A DNA stretch of 64,000 bases, from the NCBI RefSeq assembly GCF_018131005.1, contig NZ_JAFCJK010000019.1:1-64000 (forward strand), given 5' to 3'. Below are positions 53,685 through 63,520 of the stretch, in pieces (within the stretch, counting starts at the first letter, position 1; every line of letters begins with the position of its first letter). The notes beneath the pieces were generated by a model. That model ran no database searches, had not been told where the DNA came from, and saw nothing but the letters and a program-made list of their open reading frames with translations. Made by a program: the position numbers and the translations under genes. The stretch comes from Bradyrhizobium lablabi. Lineage in GTDB: Bacteria > Pseudomonadota > Alphaproteobacteria > Rhizobiales > Xanthobacteraceae.

Positions 53685-55151
53685 ATGGCGGACTACGATC
53701 TCGCGATCATCGGCGGCGGAATGAACGGCACGAGCGTCGCGCGCGACGCCGCCGGCCGCGGCTTGCGCGTAATCCTACTGGAGCAGGGTGATCTCGGCTC
53801 CGGCGCTTCCTCGGCCTCGCCAAGGCTGATTCATGGTGATCTCGCAGGGTTGGAACGACGGCACGTCTTCCGCGTCCGGGCAGCCCTGAAAGAGCGCGAC
53901 ATCTGGTTGCGCATTGCACCGCATCTGGTGCGGCCCATGCGTTTCGCAATCCCGGCGCATGCCGAAGAGCGCCCGCCCTGGCAGTTGCGCTCATGGCTGC
54001 TGCTCTACGACCGGTTGGCGTCGCGGAGCCGCCTGCCGCGCTCCACGACCGTCGACGTCACGCACCATCCAATCGGCAACGCGCTGAAACGGTCGTTCGG
54101 CACCGCATTCGAATATTCCGACTGCGTCGTCGACGATTCCCGGCTCGTCGTGCTCAATGCCGTCGATGCGGCGTCGCGTGGCGCCGACGTCTGCACCGGC
54201 GCGCGCGTGACCCGGGCCGATCGCGGCGAAACCTGGCGGCTAGCGATGATCGATCGCGGCTATCGGCGGGTGACCACGGCGCGATCGCTGCTCAATGCGA
54301 CCGGCGCGTGGACGGCATCCGTCGCGGACACCGTCTTGCGCGTAGCGGCGCCGCCTCTTGGTACTGTGCAGATCAACCAGATCGTGGTGCGCAGGCTGTT
54401 CGACTGCGACAACGTCTATGTGCTTCAGAACAGCGACCGGCGGCTGATCTTCGCGAGTCCCTATGAGCGCGACTTCACGCTGATCGGCACCATCGATCAT
54501 GCCTTCAAGGGCGACCCGGCGGTCGTCGCAACGGGCATTCGCGATGCGGCCTATCTGTGCGACGCTGCCAATCGCTATTTTCGCGAGCCGATCGCCGCGA
54601 TCGATGTGGTACGCGGGGTCTCCGGCGCAAATTCCATTCTTGAACCCCGCCACGACGGCGACGCCACGATGAGCCTCGATTTCAGGCGCGGCATGGCGCC
54701 GCTGATCACGCTCTGCGGCGGCGACGTCACCACCTCGCGCCGTCGCGCGGAGCAAGTCGTCTCGGAACTCACGCGTTTCTATTCGATGACGCCGCGCTGG
54801 ACCGCGACGATGCCGTTGCCGGGCGGCGATTTCGCGTGGCATCGCTTCGAGACCGAGGTCGACATCGCACGCGACCGCTGGCGCTTCCTGAGCGAGGAAC
54901 AGGCGCGGCGGCTCGTGGCGGCCTATGGGCTGAACGTCAAGGACATCCTTGGCGATGCGAAGCAGAAGGCGGATCTCGGGCCCGCGTTCGGTCCTGAACT
55001 GACCGGCGCCGAGGTGCGCTATCTCATGCGACGGGAGTGGGCGCGCTTTCCGGACGATATCCTATGGCGGCGTTCAAAGCTTGGTTTGACGATGCCGCAG
55101 GCGGACCGCGAGGCGCTCGCGACATTCATGGCGGCTGCGGACGTCAGCTAG
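53685..55151 (+). CDS. glpD: Glycerol-3-phosphate dehydrogenase
   Basis: GlpD (488 aa) is an FAD membrane-associated enzyme that oxidises glycerol-3-phosphate to dihydroxyacetone phosphate. It has the FAD motif AIIGGGMNGTSVARDAAGRG and then LLEQGDLGSGASSASPRLIHG. LNATGAWTASVAD and a C-terminal region ending in YLMRREWARFPDDILWRRSKLGLT follow, all as in the family. It follows the GGDEF-EAL gene by 11 bp and precedes a polyamine-type ABC transporter by about 150 bp. Whether the three share a transcript is unknown. Confidence 0.94.
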   Translation: MADYDLAIIGGGMNGTSVARDAAGRGLRVILLEQGDLGSGASSASPRLIHGDLAGLERRHVFRVRAALKERDIWLRIAPHLVRPMRFAIPAHAEERPPWQLRSWLLLYDRLASRSRLPRSTTVDVTHHPIGNALKRSFGTAFEYSDCVVDDSRLVVLNAVDAASRGADVCTGARVTRADRGETWRLAMIDRGYRRVTTARSLLNATGAWTASVADTVLRVAAPPLGTVQINQIVVRRLFDCDNVYVLQNSDRRLIFASPYERDFTLIGTIDHAFKGDPAVVATGIRDAAYLCDAANRYFREPIAAIDVVRGVSGANSILEPRHDGDATMSLDFRRGMAPLITLCGGDVTTSRRRAEQVVSELTRFYSMTPRWTATMPLPGGDFAWHRFETEVDIARDRWRFLSEEQARRLVAAYGLNVKDILGDAKQKADLGPAFGPELTGAEVRYLMRREWARFPDDILWRRSKLGLTMPQADREALATFMAAADVS

Positions 55152-55306
55152 CACAGCCGTCGATGCTGCGCGGCCTCTTCCGATCATGCTGGTCGCGCCG
55201 CGCGCGAGGGAACAATATTGCGGTGAGATGCCGCGTGAAGCTGTTGAGCCGATGACGATCCGCCGCTAGCTTGCCGCCCCAAACGGGGGAATCGGGTCTG
55301 AAAGAC

Positions 55307-56470
55307 GTGACGAATAGCGAAACGAGCGTGGAGGCAGCAAAGCCGTTGCCGGATTCTACTGCGCCCGACATGCCCTTGCTGCGCATCGAAGGCGTGGCCA
55401 AGGCGTTCGGTAATTTCCGCGCGGTCGACCGGCTCTCGCTCGATATCCGCGCCGGCGAATTTTTCGCGCTGCTCGGTCCGAGCGGCTGCGGCAAGACCAC
55501 GCTGTTGCGCATGCTCGCCGGCTTCGAGACGCCTGACGAGGGGCGCATCCTGCTCGGCGGCAAGGATATTGCTCAGGCTTTGCCGCACGAGCGACCCGTC
55601 AACATGATGTTCCAGAACTACGCGCTGTTTCCGCACTTGTCGGTGCGCGACAACATCGCTTTTGGCTTGAGGCGTGCCGGCATGGCGCGTGGCGATATCG
55701 CGACTCGCGTCGACGAGATGGTGGCGCTCGTCAAGCTCGATGGCATGGAGAAGCGCAAGCCCGACCAGCTCTCCGGCGGGCAGCGGCAGCGTGTGGCGCT
55801 GGCGCGCTCGTTGGCGCGCCGCCCGCAGGTGCTGTTGCTCGACGAGCCGCTCGCCGCGCTCGACAAGAAGCTGCGCGAGGGTACGCAAGCCGAGTTGATG
55901 GAACTGCAGCGCCGCCTCGGCACGACCTTCATCATCGTCACCCACGACCAGGAGGAGGCGATGACGATGGCAAGCCGGATCGGCGTGATGGACGCCGGCC
56001 GGCTCCGGCAGGTCGCGACCCCGCGCAATCTCTATGAGGCGCCGTCCTCGCGCTGGATCGCCGAGTTTGTCGGCGACATCAATCTGTTCAGCGGCGAGAT
56101 CACCTCGCGCGAGAATAACCGCCTGAAGGTTGCGACCCGCGGTGCCGGTACGCTCGTGGTCAGCGAGTTGTGGCCGCCGGTAAGCAACGACGTCGTCAAT
56201 GTCGCGATCCGCCCGGAGAAGGTGAAGCTGTCGCGACGGGCACCTGCCTCGGAGGAGGGCGGTTCGCAGGCGATCAATCGCCTCGACGGCGTCGTCACCG
56301 ACGTCAACTATCTCGGCGGAGTCACGACCTACAAGGTGAAGCTTGAATCGGGAGCGATGGTGCGCTCCTCGGTGGCGAACACCGCGCGGCTCGATATCGA
56401 CGCCTATCTGGCCGGCCAGCGCGTGGTGGCATGGTTCACGTCGGATGATTGCCTGGTGCTGGAGCAATGA
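55307..56470 (+). CDS. Polyamine-type ABC transporter ATPase (PotA family)
   Basis: This 387-aa ATPase drives import with the two permeases that follow. It has Walker A LLGPSGCGKTTLLRMLAG, the signature LSGGQRQRVALARSLARRP, Walker B VLLLDEPLAALD, the switch H-loop (VTHDQEEAMTMA) and a C-terminal TOBE region. The order PotA-PotB-PotC is that of spermidine/putrescine systems. GTG 55307 is chosen because the GGGGGA just upstream of it is closer than for a TTG at 55271; ATG 55370 would remove only a non-conserved leader. It overlaps the next gene by ATGA. Confidence 0.92.
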   Translation: MTNSETSVEAAKPLPDSTAPDMPLLRIEGVAKAFGNFRAVDRLSLDIRAGEFFALLGPSGCGKTTLLRMLAGFETPDEGRILLGGKDIAQALPHERPVNMMFQNYALFPHLSVRDNIAFGLRRAGMARGDIATRVDEMVALVKLDGMEKRKPDQLSGGQRQRVALARSLARRPQVLLLDEPLAALDKKLREGTQAELMELQRRLGTTFIIVTHDQEEAMTMASRIGVMDAGRLRQVATPRNLYEAPSSRWIAEFVGDINLFSGEITSRENNRLKVATRGAGTLVVSELWPPVSNDVVNVAIRPEKVKLSRRAPASEEGGSQAINRLDGVVTDVNYLGGVTTYKVKLESGAMVRSSVANTARLDIDAYLAGQRVVAWFTSDDCLVLEQ

Positions 56471-57381
56471 GCGCGCGCCGCATCTTCGCCGGTCCGGCGC
56501 GGCTTGCCGCGATCGCGCCCTATCTGTGGATGGTGCTGTTCTTCCTGGTGCCGTTCGGCTTCGTGTTCAAGATCAGCCTGTCGCAGACCGCGATCGCGCA
56601 GCCGCCTTACACCCCGGTCTTCGATTTCACCGAAGGGCGCGAGGCCCTCGCCGCCGCATTCGGGCAATTGTCATTCGACAATTTCAGGCTTCTGATCTCG
56701 GACAATCTCTACATCCTGTCCTATCTGCGCAGCGTCATGGTCGCCGTGACCTCCACGGTGATCTTGCTCGTGATCGGCTATCCCGTCGCCTATGGCATGG
56801 CACGGCTGCCGCGGCGCTGGCAGGCCGTGGCGATGGTTCTGGTGATCGTGCCGTTCTGGACGTCGTTTTTGATCCGCATCTATGCCTGGATCAACATCCT
56901 GCAGCATGACGGGCTGCTCAACCGGATCCTGCTGGCGCTGCATCTCGTCTCGTCGCCGATCGTGTGGCTGTCGACCGACACGGCGATGTATATCGGCATC
57001 GTCTACTCCTACCTGCCGTTCATGATCCTGCCGCTTTACGCAACGCTCGCGAAAATGGATGCCTCGCTGCTGGAGGCAGCGGGCGATCTCGGCGCATCGC
57101 CCCGGCAGGCGTTCTGGCTGGTGACCGTCCCGCTGTCGCTGCCGGGCATCGGCGCCGGCGCGCTGCTGTGTTTCATTCCGATCGTCGGTGAGTTCGTGAT
57201 CCCCGACCTGCTCGCCGGTTCCAATTCACTGATGGTCGGGCAGACGCTGTGGCTCGAGTTCTTCACCAACAAGGACTGGCCCGTGGCCTCGGCCGCCGCG
57301 GTCACGCTGCTGGCACTTCTGGTGCCGCCGCTCGTGCTCTACGACCGCCTGCAGCGGCGCCAGCTCGAAGGTAACAGCTGA
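56467..57381 (+). CDS. Polyamine-type ABC transporter permease (PotB family)
   Basis: This 304-aa permease has six membrane helices and the EAA loop LEAAGDLGASPRQAFWLVTVPLSLPGI that contacts the ATPase. The long first periplasmic loop is typical of PotB. ATG 56467 overlaps the ATPase stop as ATGA. It overlaps the next permease by one base (TGATG), so the three genes are translationally coupled. Confidence 0.92.
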   Translation: MSARRIFAGPARLAAIAPYLWMVLFFLVPFGFVFKISLSQTAIAQPPYTPVFDFTEGREALAAAFGQLSFDNFRLLISDNLYILSYLRSVMVAVTSTVILLVIGYPVAYGMARLPRRWQAVAMVLVIVPFWTSFLIRIYAWINILQHDGLLNRILLALHLVSSPIVWLSTDTAMYIGIVYSYLPFMILPLYATLAKMDASLLEAAGDLGASPRQAFWLVTVPLSLPGIGAGALLCFIPIVGEFVIPDLLAGSNSLMVGQTLWLEFFTNKDWPVASAAAVTLLALLVPPLVLYDRLQRRQLEGNS

Positions 57382-58196
57382 TGGCGCGCGCCGTGACCAG
57401 CATGACGCGGTTCAACATCACGGCGCTGGCGCTTGGGCTCGCGTTCCTTTATCTGCCGATCGTCATCCTCGTGATCTATTCCTTCAACGCCTCGCGGCTG
57501 GTCACGGTGTGGGGCGGCTGGTCGCTGCGCTGGTACGTCGAATTCTTCAACGACCGCGCCATGATGGAAGCCGCCTGGATGAGCCTCTTGGTCGCCGGGC
57601 TGTCGGCGACGCTCGCGACAGTGCTCGGCACGCTGGCGGCGATCGGGCTTGCGCGCGGCGAACGCTTCCGCGGCCGCACCCTGTTCTCCGGCATGCTCTA
57701 TTCGCCGCTGGTGATGCCGGAGGTCATCTCCGGATTGTCGCTGCTCCTGCTGTTCGTCGCCCTCAATGCGGAGCGCGGGTTCTGGACGGTGACGGTCGCA
57801 CACACGACGCTCACGATGTGTTTCGTCACGGTCGTGGTGCAGTCGCGCCTGACCTCGCTCGACCGCAGCCTGGAGGAGGCGGCGATGGATCTCGGCTGCG
57901 ATCCGGTGCGCGCGTTCCTCCTGGTGACGCTGCCGCTGATCCTGCCCGCGATCATCGCCGGCTGGATGCTCGCCTTCACGCTGTCGCTCGACGACGTCGT
58001 GATCGCAAGCTTCACCACCGGGCCGGGCTCGGCGACGCTGCCGATCCGGATCTACTCGGAGGTCCGCCTCGGCGTGAAGCCCGAGATCAACGCAATCTGC
58101 ACGCTGATGATCGCGCTGATCACCGTCCTCATCGTGGCGGCCTCGCTGGCCTCGAGGATATCGAGCGCACAGGGTGAGAGCGGCGCACCGCTGTAG
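57381..58196 (+). CDS. Polyamine-type ABC transporter permease (PotC family)
   Basis: This 271-aa permease has six membrane helices with the EAA loop LEEAAMDLGCDPVRAFLLVTLPLILPAI, as in PotC. It pairs with PotB-type 56467-57381. The operon contains no periplasmic binding protein, which PotABC normally needs; a PotD-like protein must be encoded elsewhere. It ends 6 bp from the convergent sugar permease gene, so the two operons run into each other. Confidence 0.92.
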   Translation: MARAVTSMTRFNITALALGLAFLYLPIVILVIYSFNASRLVTVWGGWSLRWYVEFFNDRAMMEAAWMSLLVAGLSATLATVLGTLAAIGLARGERFRGRTLFSGMLYSPLVMPEVISGLSLLLLFVALNAERGFWTVTVAHTTLTMCFVTVVVQSRLTSLDRSLEEAAMDLGCDPVRAFLLVTLPLILPAIIAGWMLAFTLSLDDVVIASFTTGPGSATLPIRIYSEVRLGVKPEINAICTLMIALITVLIVAASLASRISSAQGESGAPL

Positions 58197-58202
58197 ATGC
58201 CC

Positions 58203-59054
58203 TCACGATTTGACCGCGCCTGCGGTCAGGCCACCGACCATGTAGCGCCTGAAGGCGTAATAGACCGCGGCCGGCGGCAGCGCGTAGATGAAGCCGGTGG
58301 TCATCAACAGCTCCCACGGCGAGTCGTCGGCGGCGAGGAAGTTGCCGAGCGCGACGGGCAGCGTGATGTCGGTATCCTTGGAGAGCAGCAGGAACGCGTA
58401 GAGATACTCATTCCATGCAAGCAGGATCGCATAGGTTCCGATCGCGACCAGCGAGGGCATCATCAAGGGCACGTAGACCAGGCGGAACAATTGCAGCGTG
58501 GTGGCGCCGTCCATGGTCGCGGCCTCGTCGAGCTCGACCGGAAGCTTGTCCGAGGCCTGCTTCAAGACCCAGATCGCATAGGGCGAGGCGATCGTGACCA
58601 TCGCCAGAATCAGCGACCAGTGATTGTTGAGCAGCCCGTAATTGCCCATGGTGCGGTACATCGGCACGGCGAGGAACGCGGCAGGGATGAAATAGGTGAA
58701 CAGCGCCATGTTCATCACCGCGCGGCCGCCGGGCACGCGGAGCCGCGAGATCGAGAAGGCGGCCGCGGTCGCGACGAACAGCGTCAGCGCGCCGGCGGAA
58801 AGCGCGATCACTGTCGAATTCCAGAACTGGATCCAGAAATCGCGCAGGAAGTAGTGCTGCTGATGGAACACGATCGAGAAATTATGCAGCGTCGGATGCT
58901 CCGGCCACAGCTTGCCCGAGAACGCGTCCTCCTTCGGCGAAATCGCGAACAGGAACATGTGATAGATCGGCACCATGGTCCAGATGAACACCGGAATGCC
59001 GATCAACAGCAGCTTGGCTTCGGTGCCGACGTCGCGGAGGGTGGGCAGCTTCAT
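58203..59054 (-). CDS. Carbohydrate-type ABC transporter permease (MalG-like)
   Basis: This 283-aa inner-membrane permease has six helices and an EAA loop ELDEAATMDGATTLQLFRLVYVPLMMPSL. It is the second permease of a CUT1-type sugar importer. It overlaps the first permease gene by four bases (ATGA). The substrate is unknown. Confidence 0.93.
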   Translation of the reverse strand: MKLPTLRDVGTEAKLLLIGIPVFIWTMVPIYHMFLFAISPKEDAFSGKLWPEHPTLHNFSIVFHQQHYFLRDFWIQFWNSTVIALSAGALTLFVATAAAFSISRLRVPGGRAVMNMALFTYFIPAAFLAVPMYRTMGNYGLLNNHWSLILAMVTIASPYAIWVLKQASDKLPVELDEAATMDGATTLQLFRLVYVPLMMPSLVAIGTYAILLAWNEYLYAFLLLSKDTDITLPVALGNFLAADDSPWELLMTTGFIYALPPAAVYYAFRRYMVGGLTAGAVKS

Positions 59055-59923
59055 CGGGACAGCCGTTTCATCATGAAATAGACCAGCGGCAGCACCAGCG
59101 GCATCGCGCAGACGATCGAGGCCATCGCGAGCGAGAGCTGGTCGAGCCGAAGATAGCGGATGCCGAGCGTCGACAGCACATGGGTGAGGTCGGCGGGCCC
59201 GCCGCCGGTGAGCAGGTAGACGCTGTTGAAATCACCGAGCGTCCAGATCATCGAGAGCAGCGTGCAGGTGACGTAGAGCGTCTGCATCGACGGCCAGGTG
59301 ATGTAGCGGAATTTCTGCCACCAGTTGGCGCCATCTACGTCCGACGCCTCGTACAGATCGTGAGAAATGGCGAGCCGCCCGGTGAGCAGGATCAGGGTCC
59401 AGAACGGCAGCGACTTCCAGATGTGCACGCCGATCGCCATGGCGAGCGCGACCGCCGGATCGTTCAGCCAGTTCGGACCGTCGTCGCCGGTGAACTTGAA
59501 GATCAACTGGTTGACCATGCCCCATTCGGGATTGAGCATGAAACGAACCGAAAGAATGGTTGGGATCGACGGCACCGCCCAGGGCAGAATGAAGATGACC
59601 GACAACCATCTGATCCAGGGACGCTGCTGGGCGAAGAAGCCCGACAGGAACAGCGCGATCAGCATTTTGATGTTGATGCCGACGACGAGGAAGATCAGCG
59701 TATTGACCGCGGCGCGCGCGAAGATCGGGTCGTGATAGAGCGCAACATAGCTCGCCGGATGCCGCGCCAGCCACAGCCCGTAGCAGACCGGATAGAGGAC
59801 GAAGGCGAGGAACACGAGCAGGTAGGGCGTGAGCAGCACGATGCCCCAGACCTGCGGCGGCGACAGCCGCGCCGATAGGGGCGGAGCGGGGATTGTGTCG
59901 GAGCCGGAGAGCGTGATCGCCAT
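59051..59923 (-). CDS. Carbohydrate-type ABC transporter permease (MalF-like)
   Basis: This 290-aa permease has six helices, a family-typical proline-rich leader, and an EAA loop DLYEASDVDGANWWQKFRYITWPSMQ. It pairs with the MalG-like permease downstream. It begins about 90 bp after the binding-protein gene; an intercistronic hairpin occupies that gap. Confidence 0.93.
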   Translation of the reverse strand: MAITLSGSDTIPAPPLSARLSPPQVWGIVLLTPYLLVFLAFVLYPVCYGLWLARHPASYVALYHDPIFARAAVNTLIFLVVGINIKMLIALFLSGFFAQQRPWIRWLSVIFILPWAVPSIPTILSVRFMLNPEWGMVNQLIFKFTGDDGPNWLNDPAVALAMAIGVHIWKSLPFWTLILLTGRLAISHDLYEASDVDGANWWQKFRYITWPSMQTLYVTCTLLSMIWTLGDFNSVYLLTGGGPADLTHVLSTLGIRYLRLDQLSLAMASIVCAMPLVLPLVYFMMKRLSR

Positions 59924-59978
59924 ACGTTTGCTCTTGGAACGAGATGCCGGCCGCGACTGCGCCCGGCTTGATCTTGAC

Positions 59979-60004
59979 CCTCTCCCCGTGAAGACGGGGA
60001 GAGG
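59979..60004. repeat. Palindrome in the binding-protein/permease gap
   Basis: Perfect 11-bp inverted repeat CCTCTCCCCGT (59979-59989) / ACGGGGAGAGG (59994-60004), loop GAAG, between the solute-binding protein stop and the MalF-like start. No U-run follows. It is placed like the intercistronic REP of malE-malF, which protects the 5' part of that message; a similar role here is inference. The CCTCTCCCC palindrome recurs in Bradyrhizobium genomes. Confidence 0.65.
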
Positions 60005-60014
60005 AGGGAAGACA

Positions 60015-61400
60015 TCAGCCCGCGACCTGCTTGATGCGAACGATCAGTTCGTCGACGGCCTTGTCCACCGGCACCTTCTCGCTCACCACGCGGTTCATCG
60101 CCTTGGCCCACACGTTTTCGTTGTTCAGGATGGTGAACTTCCAGTTCTTGGTAAAGTCGAACGGCGCCGTGCCGCCGGTGAACTGATTGTAGACCGCCTT
60201 GCGGTGCCGGTCAGCCTGCCAGAACGGGCTCTTCTGGCTTTCCGTGGTCACCGGGAACCAGCGGCCGAGAGCACCTTCGACATAGGGCCGGACGTTCTCT
60301 TCCTGTAGCAGGAACGCGATAAACTGCTTGCCCTCGGCCTTGTTCTTGGCGTTGGCGAAGATCAGCCCGGTCTTGACGTCGGAGCGGTACTTGATGGTCG
60401 ATCCGTCCGGCGCCTTCGGGAAGGACGCCGTGATGATGTCGTCCTCATAGGCCTTCTTGCCGGCTGCGCGCTGCTCAGGTGTCAGCGCCGGGTTGTTCGA
60501 GTCCTCGAACCACTTCGCCGCGATCGAGATCGTGAAATTGTGGGTCATCACGATCGTCTTGTTGTGGAAGGCGACGTTGTTGTCCGGATCCTTCCAGGTC
60601 GTGGAGGAGGGCGGCGTGCAGCCCTTGATGTAGGTATCGGTGTAGTCCTTCAACGCGTGGATCAGCCCGTCGCGCACCTTGGGATCGTCGACCAGGAGCT
60701 TGCCGTCGTCATCCACCAGCTTGACGTGATAGGCGTCCATGAAGGTGTAGAACGACTGGAACGAGTCGGTCGATTCCACGCCCATCGGCTGGCCGACACC
60801 GTAGATGCGCTGGCCGGTCGCCTTGCGGACCGCCGGCTGCACCTTGTCGCACCAGAACGACCAATAATCCTCCCACTTGGTCGGGATGTCGGCGGCCTTG
60901 AAGCCGGCCTTCTCCAGCATGTCGCCCCAGATCTGGACGTGCATGCTCTGCTGCTTCAGCGGGAAGCCGTAATAAGCCTTCTTCTTGGCGACGTCGTTGT
61001 AGAGCATCGCCGTCTCCAGCGTGTTCGGCGCAAAGGCCGATTTCATCGGCAGCAGGATGTCGGAGAGGTCCTCGAGCTTGCCTTCATAAGCCCACTTGCC
61101 CTGCGCCTGAACGTCGTAGCTGTCGGAATAGGCGACGTCGGGTACGGTGCCGGAATCAAGCGCGGCCACCGTCTTCGGAATCATATCCTGGATCGCGTAC
61201 TGCGACAGTTCGACCTTGATGCCGGTCTTGGCTTCGAATTTCTTGATGGTCTCGAGCAGTGCGTCGTCTTCGGACTTGTAGAATCCCTTGCCCCACCAGA
61301 CGGTGATCGTCTTGCCCTGGGCAAGCGCGGGTGCAGTGGCAGAAAGCAGGCCGACCGCAGCGACCGCGACCGAAAGCGCACCAATAACCTTGGATCTCAC
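60015..61400 (-). CDS. Carbohydrate-type ABC transporter substrate-binding protein
   Basis: This 461-aa periplasmic binding protein is of the family 1 (MalE/UgpB) type. A signal peptide ends near residue 27 (LAQG follows). The mature protein begins KTITVWWGKGFYKSED, and later has IKVELSQYAIQDMIP. It feeds the MalF/MalG-like permeases downstream. No ATPase gene is in the cluster. The sugar is not identified. Confidence 0.9.
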   Translation of the reverse strand: MRSKVIGALSVAVAAVGLLSATAPALAQGKTITVWWGKGFYKSEDDALLETIKKFEAKTGIKVELSQYAIQDMIPKTVAALDSGTVPDVAYSDSYDVQAQGKWAYEGKLEDLSDILLPMKSAFAPNTLETAMLYNDVAKKKAYYGFPLKQQSMHVQIWGDMLEKAGFKAADIPTKWEDYWSFWCDKVQPAVRKATGQRIYGVGQPMGVESTDSFQSFYTFMDAYHVKLVDDDGKLLVDDPKVRDGLIHALKDYTDTYIKGCTPPSSTTWKDPDNNVAFHNKTIVMTHNFTISIAAKWFEDSNNPALTPEQRAAGKKAYEDDIITASFPKAPDGSTIKYRSDVKTGLIFANAKNKAEGKQFIAFLLQEENVRPYVEGALGRWFPVTTESQKSPFWQADRHRKAVYNQFTGGTAPFDFTKNWKFTILNNENVWAKAMNRVVSEKVPVDKAVDELIVRIKQVAG

Positions 61401-61552
61401 GTTGTTCTCCCTCGAAATGCCGGTTTTTAACCGGTTGGATAAAGCATTAGCGCATGCGCGGGAGCCGATCCAGATGGCGCGTTGTCGACTTGTGTAGGGA
61501 TCGCGGCGTTCCGTTCATGCGAGCCGTACTGTCGCACCTCTGCTGACAGCGA

Positions 61553-63520
61553 TCAGTTCGACTTTGCATTCTCTGCCGCCGTCGGCGCAGTTGCGGGCGC
61601 AGGCGCCGTCGCGTCGGGCGCCGCGGGCCGGCCGCCACCGGTGAAGCGCTCGATCACCGTTCGCACGGCATCGCGGGCCTTGCGGTCCTTCACCGCATCG
61701 AGCAGCGGTGCGGACGCCGGTGAGCGGCGGATCAGGCTTTCCGGATCGGGGAAGATCAGGGGATCGTCCCACGGACCCTGCACCACGAAGGGCAGATCGA
61801 AACCGTTGCCGCCGCTCGGCGCCGAGGTCAGGCTGGCGACGCCCTTCATGTCATATTCGCGCGACGGCACCGAGGCGGTGCCGGTCAGCGTGATCCGCGC
61901 CGCGGGTCCTTCGACGCGAATGTCCTCGGCGGTCGCAACTCCGTCGGCGAACTTCACCGAGATGTTGAGATTGTCATAGGGCGTCGAACCGGAACGGAAA
62001 TTGCCGCCGCCCGACAGCGGCCGCCGCTCCAGCCGCTTCAGGAGCTGCTCGACATTGAAACCCGCGATCGCGCCGTCATGGCCGACCAGCGACGCGGTGC
62101 CATCGAGCGATTGCGCGAGCCCAAACGGGCTCGAGCCGGACGCTGTCAGCGAGACGTTGAGGTTGCCGCGCCCCGACAGCTTCGTGATGCCGAACAGTTC
62201 GCTGGCGCAGGCCTGCAGGTCGACGTCGGTGAACTGGAATTGCGCCCGCACATCGGCGACCGCGTCGGAGCGCGCCACCGCGAACGAGCCCTTGGCGATG
62301 CCGCCATACATCTGCGCCTCGCCGATACTCAGCGCGAGCGCGCCGCCGCGCAAATTGGCGCCCAACGCGGTGCGGCCGAGCTTCGACGGGCCGACCGTCA
62401 CGCGCGCCGCCGACAGGCGCATGTCGAGGTCGGTGGACGAGAGCGAGGACAGATCGAACAACTGCCGGTTCCAGTCGCGCTGGCCGCTGGCAAGCAGGCG
62501 GAATGTCGAGATGTAGGGCGTGAAGTCGAGGTTGTCTGCGGCAAGCGTTGCCTGCAGCATCTGCCGGCCGTTGTTGGCGAACGTCATCACGCCTTCGGCG
62601 ACGTTGCCGTCGAGTTCGACGTTGACGTTGGTGAGCGCGACGGAACCGGCGACCACGTTGGTGCGCGCCTTCAGCGCGAAGCGCCCGAAGCCGCCGCCAC
62701 CGCCGGGAGGCGCCTGTCCCATCCAGCGCAGCGCATTGCGCAGCGACGAACTGTCGATGGTGGTGACGCCCTCCATCATCAGGCTGGTGCGGTTGGCGAC
62801 GGAACCGTCGAACGCGACCTTCAGCGGCGCGCTGGCGAGCCGCGCCTTCAGCCCGGAGCGGTCGCCCGACAGCATCGCGACGAAATCGCTGGCGCTGATC
62901 GAGCCGTCGACACGCTCGCCGCGCCAGTCGAACTGGCCCGTGGCGGCGAAGGAGCGCGAGATCGAGGGCCAGGCGAGCGAGAGGTCGATATCGTTGAGCT
63001 GTTCGGCGACACGGTTGGTCGCGTCCTCATAGTTCAGCTCGCCATCCTGGATGCGGATCTCGGAAAAGGATACCTGGTTCTCGGCGCCGGGCGTCATTGC
63101 CTTCGCAATGGTCTCGACGAACGGGGTCCAGTTGCTTTCGCCGCTGCCGTCGCGCACCACATGGATATGCGGGCGCAGCATCATGACGTCGGCGATTTCG
63201 AACCGCCGCAGCAGCAGCGGCAACAGGCGCAAATTCGCGGTCAGCACGTCGACCTGCAGGGCAGGATCAACGGTGGTCGCGCCCTTCAAGCCGACATTGT
63301 GGAATGAGACGTAGCTGCCGGGAAATACCGAGACATCGATCGGGCCGTTGACAACGAGTTCGAGCCCGGTGACCGCGCGAATCTGTGCTTCCACGGCACT
63401 CTGCAGCGCGTCTCGGTTGAGGAACCAGGACGTCCCGAGCAGGCCGACCGCGGCCAGGCCGAAAAACGCCGCAATCGGCATCCCCAGGCGCTTCATTCCT
63501 TGGGTAATCGTCAGTGCCAT
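61553..63520 (-). CDS. AsmA-family protein
   Basis: This 655-aa protein has one N-terminal membrane helix (residues 14-33) and then a long periplasmic region with AsmA features. It opens with NRDALQSAVEAQIRAVTGLELVV and has repeated beta-strand patterns, including LDMRLSAARVTVGPSKLG and the C-terminal GRGNLNVSLTASGSSPFGL. AsmA proteins bridge the envelope and are linked to lipid transport and outer-membrane assembly. The last 40 residues are Ala/Pro-rich. It is transcribed away from scoA, with about 220 bp between them. Confidence 0.9.
   Translation of the reverse strand: MALTITQGMKRLGMPIAAFFGLAAVGLLGTSWFLNRDALQSAVEAQIRAVTGLELVVNGPIDVSVFPGSYVSFHNVGLKGATTVDPALQVDVLTANLRLLPLLLRRFEIADVMMLRPHIHVVRDGSGESNWTPFVETIAKAMTPGAENQVSFSEIRIQDGELNYEDATNRVAEQLNDIDLSLAWPSISRSFAATGQFDWRGERVDGSISASDFVAMLSGDRSGLKARLASAPLKVAFDGSVANRTSLMMEGVTTIDSSSLRNALRWMGQAPPGGGGGFGRFALKARTNVVAGSVALTNVNVELDGNVAEGVMTFANNGRQMLQATLAADNLDFTPYISTFRLLASGQRDWNRQLFDLSSLSSTDLDMRLSAARVTVGPSKLGRTALGANLRGGALALSIGEAQMYGGIAKGSFAVARSDAVADVRAQFQFTDVDLQACASELFGITKLSGRGNLNVSLTASGSSPFGLAQSLDGTASLVGHDGAIAGFNVEQLLKRLERRPLSGGGNFRSGSTPYDNLNISVKFADGVATAEDIRVEGPAARITLTGTASVPSREYDMKGVASLTSAPSGGNGFDLPFVVQGPWDDPLIFPDPESLIRRSPASAPLLDAVKDRKARDAVRTVIERFTGGGRPAAPDATAPAPATAPTAAENAKSN

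Noticed and set aside
62078..63307. 409-codon plus-strand open frame
   Set aside because: It is antisense to the AsmA gene and composition is Arg/Gly-rich.
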